From Treponema sp. (GTDB taxonomy: Bacteria > Spirochaetota > Spirochaetia > Treponematales > Breznakiellaceae): a stretch of DNA of 44,428 bases. Below are positions 32,095-39,504 of the stretch, piece by piece (position 1 is the first letter of the stretch; the number at the start of each line of letters is the position of its first letter). The position numbers and the translations under genes are program-made. The notes below the pieces were generated by a model that worked only from the letters and a program-made list of their open reading frames with translations, was not told the DNA's origin and searched no databases. The stretch lies in assembly GCA_031254315.1 (NCBI GenBank), contig JAIRUQ010000006.1, positions 1 to 44,428 on the forward strand, written 5' to 3'.

Positions 32095-32180
32095 GCAAAA
32101 CCGCAGGTTTTGCAGGGCTTGCAAACCGTAACCCTAGCCGCTTTAGCGGCGTACTTTAACAATCCTGTTATGTGAAGTAC
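32095..32180. repeat. Cluster of three hairpins downstream of the zinc-ribbon gene
   Basis: GCAAAACC-GCA-GGTTTTGC (32095-32113); GCCGC-TTTA-GCGGC (32137-32150); GTACTTTAACA (32151-32161) with TGTTA and AAGTAC (32166-32180, 4-nt bulge). The middle and right parts resemble the repeat at 18114-18141. The last hairpin ends just before the stop of the gene at 32190 and may act as its terminator on the minus strand. Confidence 0.6.
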
Positions 32181-32189
32181 GGGCGAACA

Positions 32190-32903
32190 TTATATTCCTT
32201 GTTTTTTATAACTAAAATATTTTATTATCAGTATTAGAAATAATGAATTAATTTCATTTACATCATGTACATTAATTGCTATCGTGTTCTTATTTTCTAT
32301 TTCTATATATATATTTCTATTAATATCTACATTTGTAACATCACCATCATTATTTTTATATTCTTTTATTGATTTAGTTGAATATATTTTCTTAATAAAG
32401 TTTATATCTATATTTTCATTTTTTTCCCCTAACCCCCTATATATACAAATATTATTACCGGAAAATACTATTTTGATTCTTTGAAACGTTGAACAGAATA
32501 TTTTCCTTAAAGGGAAAGAAAGAATAAGAAAGCCTAAAATCACACATACTATCCCCAAAATAATATTTATAATATTAACTGCAAATTCATTAGAATTTAT
32601 TATATATAAACTCCATATAAACGGTACCAAAAAAATAGAAAATAGGGTTAATATAAATATGGATAAAAATAAATAACTTATTTTGTTTAGATTTACAGGA
32701 ACATGAACAATTATCAATCCCTTTTTTCTTTTTACCCGGACCATTTTTGGTGGTTGTAACAATAATTTTTCTGCTTTATCTATATCTAGCAAATCTGATA
32801 AATCTAGAATCTCATTACAATTTGAACATTTATATGTTACTTTTGAGCCATTTATAGTATCTAATGACAATTGAGTTTTACAGTTTGGACAAATAGTTCT
32901 CAT
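32190..32903 (-). CDS. Membrane protein with an N-terminal zinc ribbon, unknown
   Basis: A 237-residue product. Cys5, Cys8, Cys26 and Cys29 (CPNC and CSNC) form a zinc-ribbon of the kind found in short MJ0042/FmdB-like heads. Two membrane helices follow (about 78-100 and 109-132), then a C-terminal PH-like or beta-rich domain (IKIVFSGNNICIYRGLGE, VDINRNIYIEIENKNTIAIN). The gene is very AT-rich compared with neighbours. No SD; it has a consensus -35 and a -10 six nt before the ATG. I do not recognise the family. Confidence 0.75.
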   Translation of the reverse strand: MRTICPNCKTQLSLDTINGSKVTYKCSNCNEILDLSDLLDIDKAEKLLLQPPKMVRVKRKKGLIIVHVPVNLNKISYLFLSIFILTLFSIFLVPFIWSLYIINSNEFAVNIINIILGIVCVILGFLILSFPLRKIFCSTFQRIKIVFSGNNICIYRGLGEKNENIDINFIKKIYSTKSIKEYKNNDGDVTNVDINRNIYIEIENKNTIAINVHDVNEINSLFLILIIKYFSYKKQGI

Positions 32904-32909
32904 AACTTT

Positions 32910-32938
32910 ATATTATATTAAAATAATATTTATGTCAA
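32910..32938 (-). promoter_or_regulatory. Leaderless promoter of the zinc-ribbon membrane gene
   Basis: On the minus strand TTGACA (32938-32933), 17 nt, TAATAT (32915-32910), then exactly 6 nt to ATG 32903. An overlapping TATAAT would give a 15-nt spacer. Confidence 0.65.
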
Positions 32939-33080
32939 TGTCTCTATATTTTAGCCCGTATTTCACATAACTCTTCATTTTCCACAAACATCATAAACTC
33001 CAAAATGTTTGCAACAAAAATAAGAACTAGGAAAAAAGACATCTCTTTTTTCTCCTTAAAAATCAGTTTTTATGACACAA

Positions 33081-33113
33081 TAATAATAGGTAATAAAATA
33101 CCTAATATTATTA
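33081..33113. repeat. AT-rich hairpin in the 485-bp gap before the remnant genes
   Basis: TAATAAT and AGGTA (33081-33092) pair with TACCT and ATTATTA (33099-33113), with a 3-nt bulge. CCTAATAATATTA recurs at about 33128. The rest of 32904-33264 shows no gene; there is a run of seven G near 33183. Confidence 0.5.
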
Positions 33114-33264
33114 AGTGAAAGAACAGCCTAATAATATTAAATTGTCAATACTTCGCTATATCTCACGTTAAATCTAACCATTGGGGGGGCAAAAATCCCA
33201 CGTAAAAAACTAACCATGGAAAAACTGAAATACTTCAAAAACCGATGTTTTTTGGAGGGAAAGG

Positions 33265-33393
33265 ATGGGATTCACCATGGCGGAAAGAAAGAAAATCAGG
33301 GCAGAATATGCAAAATTTCAACCTTCTAAAAGTGTCAATTTGTTGCATTTTAGCTTGCTAAAAGTGTCAATTTTGACTATGATTAGAGCATGA
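33265..33393 (+). pseudogene. Remnant of a transposase/integrase N-terminus
   Basis: GGAGG precedes ATG 33265. The frame reads MGFTMAERKKIRAEYAKF and then unrelated residues to a TGA at 33391. MAERKKI... resembles the start of integrase-core transposases of the kind beginning M-x-E-R-K-K-I-T, but the match is short. Homology would end near 33318. The TGA overlaps the ATG of the next remnant (ATGA), probably by chance. Confidence 0.35.
33326..33383 (+). promoter_or_regulatory. Promoter with two direct repeats before the AAA remnant
   Basis: CTAAAAGTGTCAATTT occurs at 33326-33341 and 33358-33373, 32 bp apart, with palindrome TTTTAGC-TT-GCTAAAA at 33348-33363 between and across them. TTGCTA (33355-33360), 17 nt and TATGAT (33378-33383) form a promoter ending 6 nt before ATG 33390. 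The repeats overlap the -35 and the spacer, suggesting an operator. Confidence 0.55.
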
Positions 33394-33560
33394 AACGGAC
33401 AATATACAATGAACTTTTAGTGTGGAAATCTTCTTCTCAGCGAAAGCCTTTAATATTGTACGGAGCAAGGCAGGTCGGGAAAACTTGGCTGTTAAAAGAA
33501 TTCGCCAACAACGAATACAAAGATTCCATATACATAAATTATGAAAAGACTAATTGTTAG
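33390..33560 (+). pseudogene. Truncated AAA ATPase (AAA_14/DUF4143 type), N-terminal 50-odd residues only
   Basis: The frame reads MKRTIYNELLVWKSSSQRKP, then LILYGARQVGKTWLLKEFAN with a complete Walker A (GARQVGKT, about 25-32), then EYKDSIYINYEKTNC and a stop at 33558. Full members are about 400-450 residues with a C-terminal DUF4143 domain. The homology ends where the lipoprotein gene begins (ATG 33541 lies inside the NYEK codons), so the break looks like a recombination junction that fused the ATPase start to unrelated DNA. Confidence 0.75.
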
Positions 33561-34164
33561 TAGTTTTCTTGTTATTATTTTATTCACAAATTGTATAAAA
33601 AATAAAAATACAGAACAGACGCAGGATAGTCAATCTAAAATAGGGCAAGAATTAAGTACAATAGATGAAATTCATGACTATATATTTAATGATTTGAGGT
33701 TAAAACATACATATAATAATTTGGATGAATTATTAGCGACTGTCAATATTTCCGGTGATTATACTATAAAAGAACGGACAGCGCCAAATATACTACATGC
33801 ACTTAGCGGATTTCTATATATTTATGATGTTGAATGGGATCACTATGGAGTTTCAATATTTACAAGCGATCAAATAGATATATATTTTATTGCGCCTGTT
33901 AAAATAGAAATAAATGACAAAAACTATCTTCATTTATTTCCGTATGAAAAATTTGAAGAATACATGGCTGATGATGCTTTTGGCGAAAATAGCAGTGAAA
34001 TAAGAGAGGTAACTGTTGAGAGTCCATTGGAAGATAACATTATATCATACGTTATAAGAAGCAATATTTATACTTCTCCTTATGATAATATAAGAGGATA
34101 TTGTGATTTAATATTCAAAAACGGATTATTAAAATCTATAAGAATTGTGCCGTTTGCTCCATAA
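33541..34164 (+). CDS. Lipoprotein, unknown function
   Basis: A 207-residue AT-rich gene product with signal peptide MKRLIVSSFLVIILFTNC (Cys18). The mature part is polar and mixed alpha/beta (IDEIHDYIFNDLRLKHTYNN, LYIYDVEWDHYGVSIF). Its start codon overlaps the AAA ATPase remnant in another frame, and no SD is seen, so its present promoter may be the remnant's. No family recognised. The AT bias suggests transfer or relaxed selection relative to the pth operon. Confidence 0.72.
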   Translation: MKRLIVSSFLVIILFTNCIKNKNTEQTQDSQSKIGQELSTIDEIHDYIFNDLRLKHTYNNLDELLATVNISGDYTIKERTAPNILHALSGFLYIYDVEWDHYGVSIFTSDQIDIYFIAPVKIEINDKNYLHLFPYEKFEEYMADDAFGENSSEIREVTVESPLEDNIISYVIRSNIYTSPYDNIRGYCDLIFKNGLLKSIRIVPFAP

Positions 34165-34171
34165 AGCACGC

Positions 34172-34200
34172 TTGCGGAAAATTTCATATTTGGCTATTAT
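34172..34200 (+). promoter_or_regulatory. Promoter of the pth-mazG operon
   Basis: TTGCGG (34172-34177), 17 nt, TATTAT (34195-34200), then exactly 6 nt to an ATG at 34207 that opens a 10-codon ORF. The pth ATG is 29 nt further on. Confidence 0.6.
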
Positions 34201-34206
34201 AAAACA

Positions 34207-34239
34207 ATGTACAAGCCTGCCGGGGACAGCAAAAAATGA
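34207..34239 (+). CDS. Possible leaderless 10-codon leader ORF coupled to pth
   Basis: ATG at 34207 reads MYKPAGDSKK and stops at TGA 34237-34239, overlapping the pth start as ATGA. The ATG stands 6 nt after the -10 box, the spacing seen for other leaderless starts here. Translation could feed ribosomes to pth by termination-reinitiation. GGGGA inside the ORF (34221-34225) could also serve as a weak SD for pth, so this remains a candidate. Confidence 0.4.
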   Translation: MYKPAGDSKK

Positions 34240-34862
34240 TCAAACTTGCCGCTTTTCTGGGAAATCCCGGCTCGGAATATGAGCATAACAGGCACAATGC
34301 AGGGCGCATGCTCGCGCAGTCGCTCCCTTTCTATGCCTCCCTTTCATGGCAGAAAAAATATAAAGGGTTGTACGCTGTTCGTGAAGGGACTCACTTTATT
34401 ATGCCTGAAACATATATGAATCATTCAGGTGATTCGGTTTTTGCGGTGGCGGCGTTTTTCAAAATCAAAGTAGAAGAAATAATTGTAGTCCACGATGAAT
34501 TGGAACTGCCGCTTGGTTTCATTTCGCTGAAATTTTCGGGCGGACTTGGCGGTCATAACGGGCTTCGTTCCATGAAAAAAAGTTTTAACAGTGCGGATTT
34601 TTGGCGTATTCGAATTGGTCTTGGACGCCCTGATTCGCGCCTTCCCGGCGAAGGCGGTCGTGAAGGAAGCGGCGAGGGTGTGATCGATTGGGTGCTTTCG
34701 GACTTTATGAAAAATGAGCAGGAGACGCTTATCCCAACGCTCGATGCAGGGGCAAATCTTTTGACGCAGACTTTTGTTCAAGAACCGGAAACCATGTTAA
34801 AAGAATGGGCAAAAAAGAAGATTGTAATTCAGAAAGAGGAAACACAAGATGACGACAAGTGA
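34236..34862 (+). CDS. pth: Peptidyl-tRNA hydrolase
   Basis: A 208-residue esterase that recycles peptidyl-tRNA dropped from ribosomes. Catalytic and binding residues are Asn10 (FLGNPGSEY), His20 (NRHNAG), Asn62 (YMNHSG), Asp87 (VVHDELELPLG) and Asn108 (GGHNGLRS), all in family positions. A Gly/Glu-rich insertion (about 135-148, RLPGEGGREGSGEG) and a charged C-terminal tail are additions. It overlaps mazG by 14 bp. Confidence 0.95.
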   Translation: MIKLAAFLGNPGSEYEHNRHNAGRMLAQSLPFYASLSWQKKYKGLYAVREGTHFIMPETYMNHSGDSVFAVAAFFKIKVEEIIVVHDELELPLGFISLKFSGGLGGHNGLRSMKKSFNSADFWRIRIGLGRPDSRLPGEGGREGSGEGVIDWVLSDFMKNEQETLIPTLDAGANLLTQTFVQEPETMLKEWAKKKIVIQKEETQDDDK

Positions 34863-35646
34863 GACTTTTGACGCGCTGTACAACACTATAATAAAACTGC
34901 GTGGTCCCGACGGCTGTAAATGGGACAAGGAACAATCTCCGCCTACGCTCAGAGGCGCGTTAGTTGAAGAAACTTACGAGTGCATTGAAGCAATCGATGA
35001 AAATGATCCTGCTCATGTCGCTGAAGAATTGGGGGATATATTTCTGCTTGCGACAATGATTGGCTATATGTTTGAGCAAGAGGGCAAGTTTACAGTCGCC
35101 GATGTGCTGACTGGAATCAACGAAAAGTTGATACGGCGGCATCCTCATGTTTTTGGAGACGTTAAAGTTAAAGACTCTGCGGAGATTCTTGTAAATTGGG
35201 CGGCGATTAAAGTGCAGGAAGGACGCAAGCCAAAGGACTCAATTCTTGATGAAGTAAGCGCCGGTCTTCCGCCTGTGGATCGTGCGTACAAGCTCCAGAA
35301 AAAAGCGGCGAAGGCAGGATTTGACTGGCAGGACATTGAAGGAGTGATTGCGAAGATTAGGGAAGAACTTGAAGAAGCGCAAGTTGCAAGTAACGCCGCT
35401 GACAGCGAAAATGCGGCAACAATCGCTCATAAGGAAGAAGAGTTGGGCGACTTGCTTTTTTCCGTGATTAACCTTTGCCGCTTTCTAAAAGTGGAGCCTT
35501 CTGTGGCTCTTCGCCGAACCAACAGCAAATTTATTGAACGCTTTAAGTATGTAGAAAAGATGATGAAAGAGACGGGGCAGGAGATGAAAAAGGAGAATTT
35601 GAGCAGTATGGACAAATTCTGGAATGAGGCAAAATCTCATCCTTAA
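34849..35646 (+). CDS. mazG: Nucleoside triphosphate pyrophosphohydrolase MazG
   Basis: A 265-residue all-alpha NTP pyrophosphohydrolase that removes aberrant NTPs and affects ppGpp responses. The EExxE...ExxD metal site is EETYE (40-44) with EELGD (59-63); a second MazG-like half follows, with EEELGDLLFS near residue 200. The tandem-domain layout is the E. coli type. AGAGG before the ATG lies inside pth, so translation is coupled to pth. Confidence 0.95.
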   Translation: MTTSETFDALYNTIIKLRGPDGCKWDKEQSPPTLRGALVEETYECIEAIDENDPAHVAEELGDIFLLATMIGYMFEQEGKFTVADVLTGINEKLIRRHPHVFGDVKVKDSAEILVNWAAIKVQEGRKPKDSILDEVSAGLPPVDRAYKLQKKAAKAGFDWQDIEGVIAKIREELEEAQVASNAADSENAATIAHKEEELGDLLFSVINLCRFLKVEPSVALRRTNSKFIERFKYVEKMMKETGQEMKKENLSSMDKFWNEAKSHP

Positions 35647-35650
35647 TACA

Positions 35651-35674
35651 TTTTCAAAACTGAAATTTTGAAAA
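35651..35674 (+). terminator. AT-rich hairpin after mazG
   Basis: TTTTCAAAA (35651-35659) pairs with TTTTGAAAA (35666-35674), loop CTGAAA. No T-run follows on the plus strand, so it may be a weak terminator or an mRNA end. Confidence 0.4.
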
Positions 35675-35716
35675 AGCCATATTGAAAAAAAGCAAGTTTT
35701 CCTATATAAAGGAGTT

Positions 35717-36805
35717 ATGGCGTCTATTCGCAGTGTTACCAAGAAATTGGGGATTTTGACGGCAGGCGGCGATTGTCCCGGCTTAAACGCCGCAATTCGC
35801 GGAGTATGCCGTGCGGCTCATGGTTTGTACGGAATGGAAATTACCGGAATTGCCAACGGTTTTCGCGGTCTTATTTACGAGGACACAAAGCCGCTTAGCC
35901 CCGAAGATTTTTCCGGTATTCTTACGCGCGGCGGAACCATCCTCGGTTCCAGCAGGGAAAAACCCTTTGAGAATGACAACAAGGACGAGCTTGCCAGCGA
36001 CAAAGTTTCAGCGATTATGGAGACCTACTCAAAATTGGAGCTTGACTGCCTTGTCGTGCTTGGAGGAAACGGAACCAACACCACAGGCTATAAACTTTCA
36101 CGCGAGGGGCTTAATGTAATCGGGCTTCCCAAAACGATTGACAACGACATAGTCGGCACGGACAGAACGTTCGGTTTTCATTCGGCGCTGGCGATTTGCA
36201 CGGAAGCGATTGACCGTTTACATTCCACGGCGCAGAGCCACAGCCGTGTTATCGTTATCGAATTGATGGGACACAAAGCCGGCTGGCTCGCTCTTTACGC
36301 CGGAGTTGCCGGAGGCGGCGATATTATCCTCCTTCCCGAAATCCCCTATAATATACACTCCATTGGTCGTCATCTTGAAAAACGCGCCAGATCGGGCAAG
36401 AGGTTTTCCATTGTGGTTGTAGCCGAAGGCGCGATGTCTCTTAAAGAAGCGGATATGGATAAAAAAGACCGAAAAAAATACCGTAACGAAAACGGTCCCT
36501 CTGTGGCTTATCGTGTGGCAAAGGAAATCCAAGAGGAGACTGGCATGGAAACTCGCGCGACCGTTTTGGGCTATATGCAACGCGGCGGTATTCCCAGCGC
36601 CTCCGACCGTGTTCTTGCAACCAGTCTTGGCACTGCCGCTGTCGAGCTTCTAGCGAAGGGCAAATACGGTCGTATGGTTGCCCTTAACGGCAACGACATT
36701 GATTCTGTCGATTTGAGCGTCCCCGAAGGCAAAGTAAAAAATGTCCCTATCAATCACTACATGATAGACACCGCCAAAGCAGTCGGGACTTGTTTAGCGG
36801 ATTAA
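35717..36805 (+). CDS. pfkA: 6-phosphofructokinase, GGNGT/PKTIDND subtype
   Basis: A 362-residue glycolytic kinase. The first nucleotide motif is GGDCPGLNAAIRG (17-29). The phosphoryl-donor motif reads GGNGTNTTG (116-124): Gly119 at the position that favours ATP, but Asn118 where classical PFK has Asp103. PKTIDND (138-144) has Lys139, a feature of PPi-type and atypical ATP-PFKs; Asp142 is the catalytic base. MGHKAGWLALYAG follows. ATP is the likely donor, but PPi or mixed use cannot be excluded. AAGGAG supports the start. Confidence 0.92.
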   Translation: MASIRSVTKKLGILTAGGDCPGLNAAIRGVCRAAHGLYGMEITGIANGFRGLIYEDTKPLSPEDFSGILTRGGTILGSSREKPFENDNKDELASDKVSAIMETYSKLELDCLVVLGGNGTNTTGYKLSREGLNVIGLPKTIDNDIVGTDRTFGFHSALAICTEAIDRLHSTAQSHSRVIVIELMGHKAGWLALYAGVAGGGDIILLPEIPYNIHSIGRHLEKRARSGKRFSIVVVAEGAMSLKEADMDKKDRKKYRNENGPSVAYRVAKEIQEETGMETRATVLGYMQRGGIPSASDRVLATSLGTAAVELLAKGKYGRMVALNGNDIDSVDLSVPEGKVKNVPINHYMIDTAKAVGTCLAD

Positions 36806-36914
36806 AACTGTCGTAGCCTGTATGGGCTAAAATTTCACACAAAGGCACAAAGATATAATAGCTGGTCAGCAGGCTGGGCGTATTCCTCATGCTTTTTTCA
36901 TCAGAGAGTAATAG

Positions 36915-37124
36915 TTATTTTAAGCCTTCTTTCAGAGTGAAAGAAGGGCAGTTTGCGCCTGTCGCGCGAAAAACTTCAGCAGACGGCATTCTTGATGTTT
37001 TAATCGAAAAAATATCGCAAGCCCGTGGAAATGTGGGGTCCCAAGTAACCCTGAAATGACTGCATTTTAAGCAATTTGGCGGTCTTGAAGGAGGTTTTAT
37101 TTCGGGAAAGATAGGGTCGCTCAT
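36915..37124 (-). CDS. Small four-cysteine protein, unknown
   Basis: A 69-residue product with Cys18, Cys21, Cys36 and Cys59 ([20 protein letters not shown], then GANCPSF), a layout suited to one zinc. CxxCxHFxVTWDPxFPRAC with a later CPSF looks like a conserved small protein family that I know only as hypothetical. It lies in the gap between pfkA and ftsK, on the opposite strand. A 9-bp hairpin (36925-36947) lies in its 3' end. The remaining gap 36806-36914 holds only a weak TAGCC/GGCTA hairpin and a CACAAAGGCACAAAG motif. Confidence 0.75.
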   Translation of the reverse strand: MSDPIFPEIKPPSRPPNCLKCSHFRVTWDPTFPRACDIFSIKTSRMPSAEVFRATGANCPSFTLKEGLK

Positions 37125-37136
37125 GGTTAGTTCAAA

Positions 37137-37164
37137 TTATTATTCCTCCTTGCTTATCTGTCAA
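37137..37164 (-). promoter_or_regulatory. Promoter of the four-cysteine protein
   Basis: On the minus strand TTGACA (37164-37159), 16 nt, TAATAA (37142-37137), 12 nt before ATG 37124. GGAGGAA lies inside the spacer and not between -10 and ATG, so the message would have a very short leader. Confidence 0.45.
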
Positions 37165-37218
37165 CCAATACTCCAGCAATAGCGAAAAACAACCGAAAAT
37201 ATAGCAGAGGTATGTGTT

Positions 37219-39456
37219 TTGCAGATTATTGACGATTTTAAGCATAAGTTTACAACAGACGGGTATTTTAAGTTTCGCACCATTGCCATTTCGTTGGCGG
37301 TTTTTTTGGGGCTTTGCGGGATTTTGCTGGTTTTTTCGCTGTTTTCCGCCCTTTTTGGGGTGGGCTTTTTTCCGGCGGCTCCCGGCAAGTTTTTTACGCG
37401 CTCTTTTGGGATTCTTTCAATATTAATCCCCGTGTATTTTGCTTATGCCGCTGTTATTCTTGCCGATCCGCGCTGGCGACCTGACAGGATTTTCTTCCTT
37501 AGCAGTTTTATTGTTCCGTTCCTGACCCTTGCTGTCGGGTTTGCGTTTATCCGTGATTTTGAAATTAGGTCGGCGCAGTTCGCGCTTTTAAGTTTTACGG
37601 GGAAAACCGGATTTAGCCTGCTTATTATTTTTATTACCGTGATTGAAGTTCTGCTTATGCAGATTTTAAGAAATGCGCTGTTCTTTAAGGAGAACGGGCT
37701 TTTCCGCAGACGTGCCGCTCTGCTTCCCGCGCCTGAAACTTCCGCCGCGCAAGAAGAAAGTAATGTCATTCCGTTTCCCGATAATTCCTACCGTGCGGAA
37801 ACTAGCGGGATTTCACCTAATACGGAAAGTGAAGTTGAAGAGTTAGCTGTAAACGAAGATGATGAAACAGAGACAGAAGACGATCAGATTGATGAAGATA
37901 TTGACGATACAGATGATATTGATGATGTTGACGACATTGATGATGTAACGCGCGTTTTAGAAGAAGCGACTGCCGCGGCGGCGGCGCACGGCGAGGCGGT
38001 TCGCAGGAAAGCCGCTCAGTCAAACAGTTCAAAGTATAAAAAGTACAGAGTTCCCATCGATATATTGAATGAATACCCCGACGGTGAATATTGGGTTATC
38101 GATCAGCCTACACGAGATGCGGCGATTGCGTTAAAAGAAACTCTGCAAGAGTTTAAAATTCAGGCTGAAGTTACAGGTATCAAAAAGGGACCTGTAATCA
38201 CCATGTTTGAAATTCTCCCCGCTCCCGGAGTGAAACTTTCAAAGATCGTCGGCTTACAGGATAATATCGCGTTGCGCCTTGCCGCGTCTTCTGTGCGTAT
38301 TGTCGCTCCAATTCCGGGAAAACACGCGGTGGGCATAGAAGTTCCCAACGCAAAACGCAACATTGTCTCTTTTAAGGAAATTATCGAAGGGGAGCTACAG
38401 CGTTCCGACGACAAAATGGGAATTCCCGTCATCATGGGAAAGGACATCACCGGAGAAGCGCAGACTGTCGATCTCGTTCAAATGCCGCACCTCTTGATTG
38501 CCGGGGCTACAGGATCGGGAAAATCTGTTTGTGTAAATTCAATGATTCTTTCGATACTGTATCAGATGCATCCTGCTGAGTGCAAACTAATTCTTATCGA
38601 TCCTAAAATTGTTGAATTGAAATTGTATAATGACATTCCACATTTGTTGACTCCGGTAATTACCGAACCTAAAAAAGCGTTTCAGGCTCTTCAATACTGC
38701 ATTTATGAAATGGAGAGGCGTTACGCTTGTCTCGATTCGATGGGTGTGCGCGACATTCGCAGTTACAACAGACGCATTAAAGAGAAAAATATCGCTCAGG
38801 AGTACATGCCCTACATCGTCGTAGTAATTGATGAGTTTGCGGATTTAATGACAACAACAGGCAAAGAGCTTGAGTCTACTGTGGCAAGACTCGCCGCGAT
38901 GAGCCGCGCGATTGGCATTCATCTTGTGCTTGCGACTCAGCGTCCCTCGATTGACGTAATCACGGGTTTGATCAAAGCAAACATTCCCAGCCGCATCGCG
39001 TTCATGGTCGCAAGCAAGACCGACAGCAGAATCATCATCGACATGGTTGGCGCGGAAAAACTTCTTGGCAAGGGCGATATGCTTTACTCAGGAGTTGTTG
39101 ATCCGTTCCCGATTCGTATGCAGGGCGCGTTTGTCTCCGAAGAAGAAGTTGAAGCGGTCGTTGAGCATGTTAAATCTTTCGGCGAGCCAGAATACATTGA
39201 CGACGAGATTTTCTTTGAGGAAGAAGAGGAAGACACAGGCGTGTCGCTTTTCTCTGACGGCGGCGATCCCCTATACGACAAAGCGCTGGAAATTGTTTAC
39301 CAGCAGGGCAAGGCAAGCGCGAGTTTCATTCAGCGCCGCCTAAAAATCGGCTTTAACCGCGCCGCACGCCTTGTTGATGAAATGGAACATCTTGGGGTAG
39401 TCGGTCCCGCTCATGGAAGCAAGCCGAGGGAGTTACTGCGCGGTCTTGGCGCGTGA
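37219..39456 (+). CDS. ftsK: DNA translocase FtsK/SpoIIIE
   Basis: A 745-residue septal motor that pumps chromosomal DNA during division. Four membrane helices lie in residues 20-150; a short linker with an acidic run (about 212-242, NEDDETETEDDQIDEDIDD) replaces the long E. coli linker. The motor has Walker A GATGSGKS (429-436) and Walker B IVVVIDEFADLM. The C-terminal gamma winged helix (about 680-745, LYDKALEIVYQQGKASASFI) recognises polar DNA motifs. The start is a TTG at 37219 with AGAGG 8 nt upstream; an ATG at 37212 is out of frame. Confidence 0.93.
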   Translation: MQIIDDFKHKFTTDGYFKFRTIAISLAVFLGLCGILLVFSLFSALFGVGFFPAAPGKFFTRSFGILSILIPVYFAYAAVILADPRWRPDRIFFLSSFIVPFLTLAVGFAFIRDFEIRSAQFALLSFTGKTGFSLLIIFITVIEVLLMQILRNALFFKENGLFRRRAALLPAPETSAAQEESNVIPFPDNSYRAETSGISPNTESEVEELAVNEDDETETEDDQIDEDIDDTDDIDDVDDIDDVTRVLEEATAAAAAHGEAVRRKAAQSNSSKYKKYRVPIDILNEYPDGEYWVIDQPTRDAAIALKETLQEFKIQAEVTGIKKGPVITMFEILPAPGVKLSKIVGLQDNIALRLAASSVRIVAPIPGKHAVGIEVPNAKRNIVSFKEIIEGELQRSDDKMGIPVIMGKDITGEAQTVDLVQMPHLLIAGATGSGKSVCVNSMILSILYQMHPAECKLILIDPKIVELKLYNDIPHLLTPVITEPKKAFQALQYCIYEMERRYACLDSMGVRDIRSYNRRIKEKNIAQEYMPYIVVVIDEFADLMTTTGKELESTVARLAAMSRAIGIHLVLATQRPSIDVITGLIKANIPSRIAFMVASKTDSRIIIDMVGAEKLLGKGDMLYSGVVDPFPIRMQGAFVSEEEVEAVVEHVKSFGEPEYIDDEIFFEEEEEDTGVSLFSDGGDPLYDKALEIVYQQGKASASFIQRRLKIGFNRAARLVDEMEHLGVVGPAHGSKPRELLRGLGA

Positions 39457-39504
39457 TGGTGTCTGCTTTGCGGATGAGAGCGGTTACTGTTAGGTGGAAT
39501 TTAG

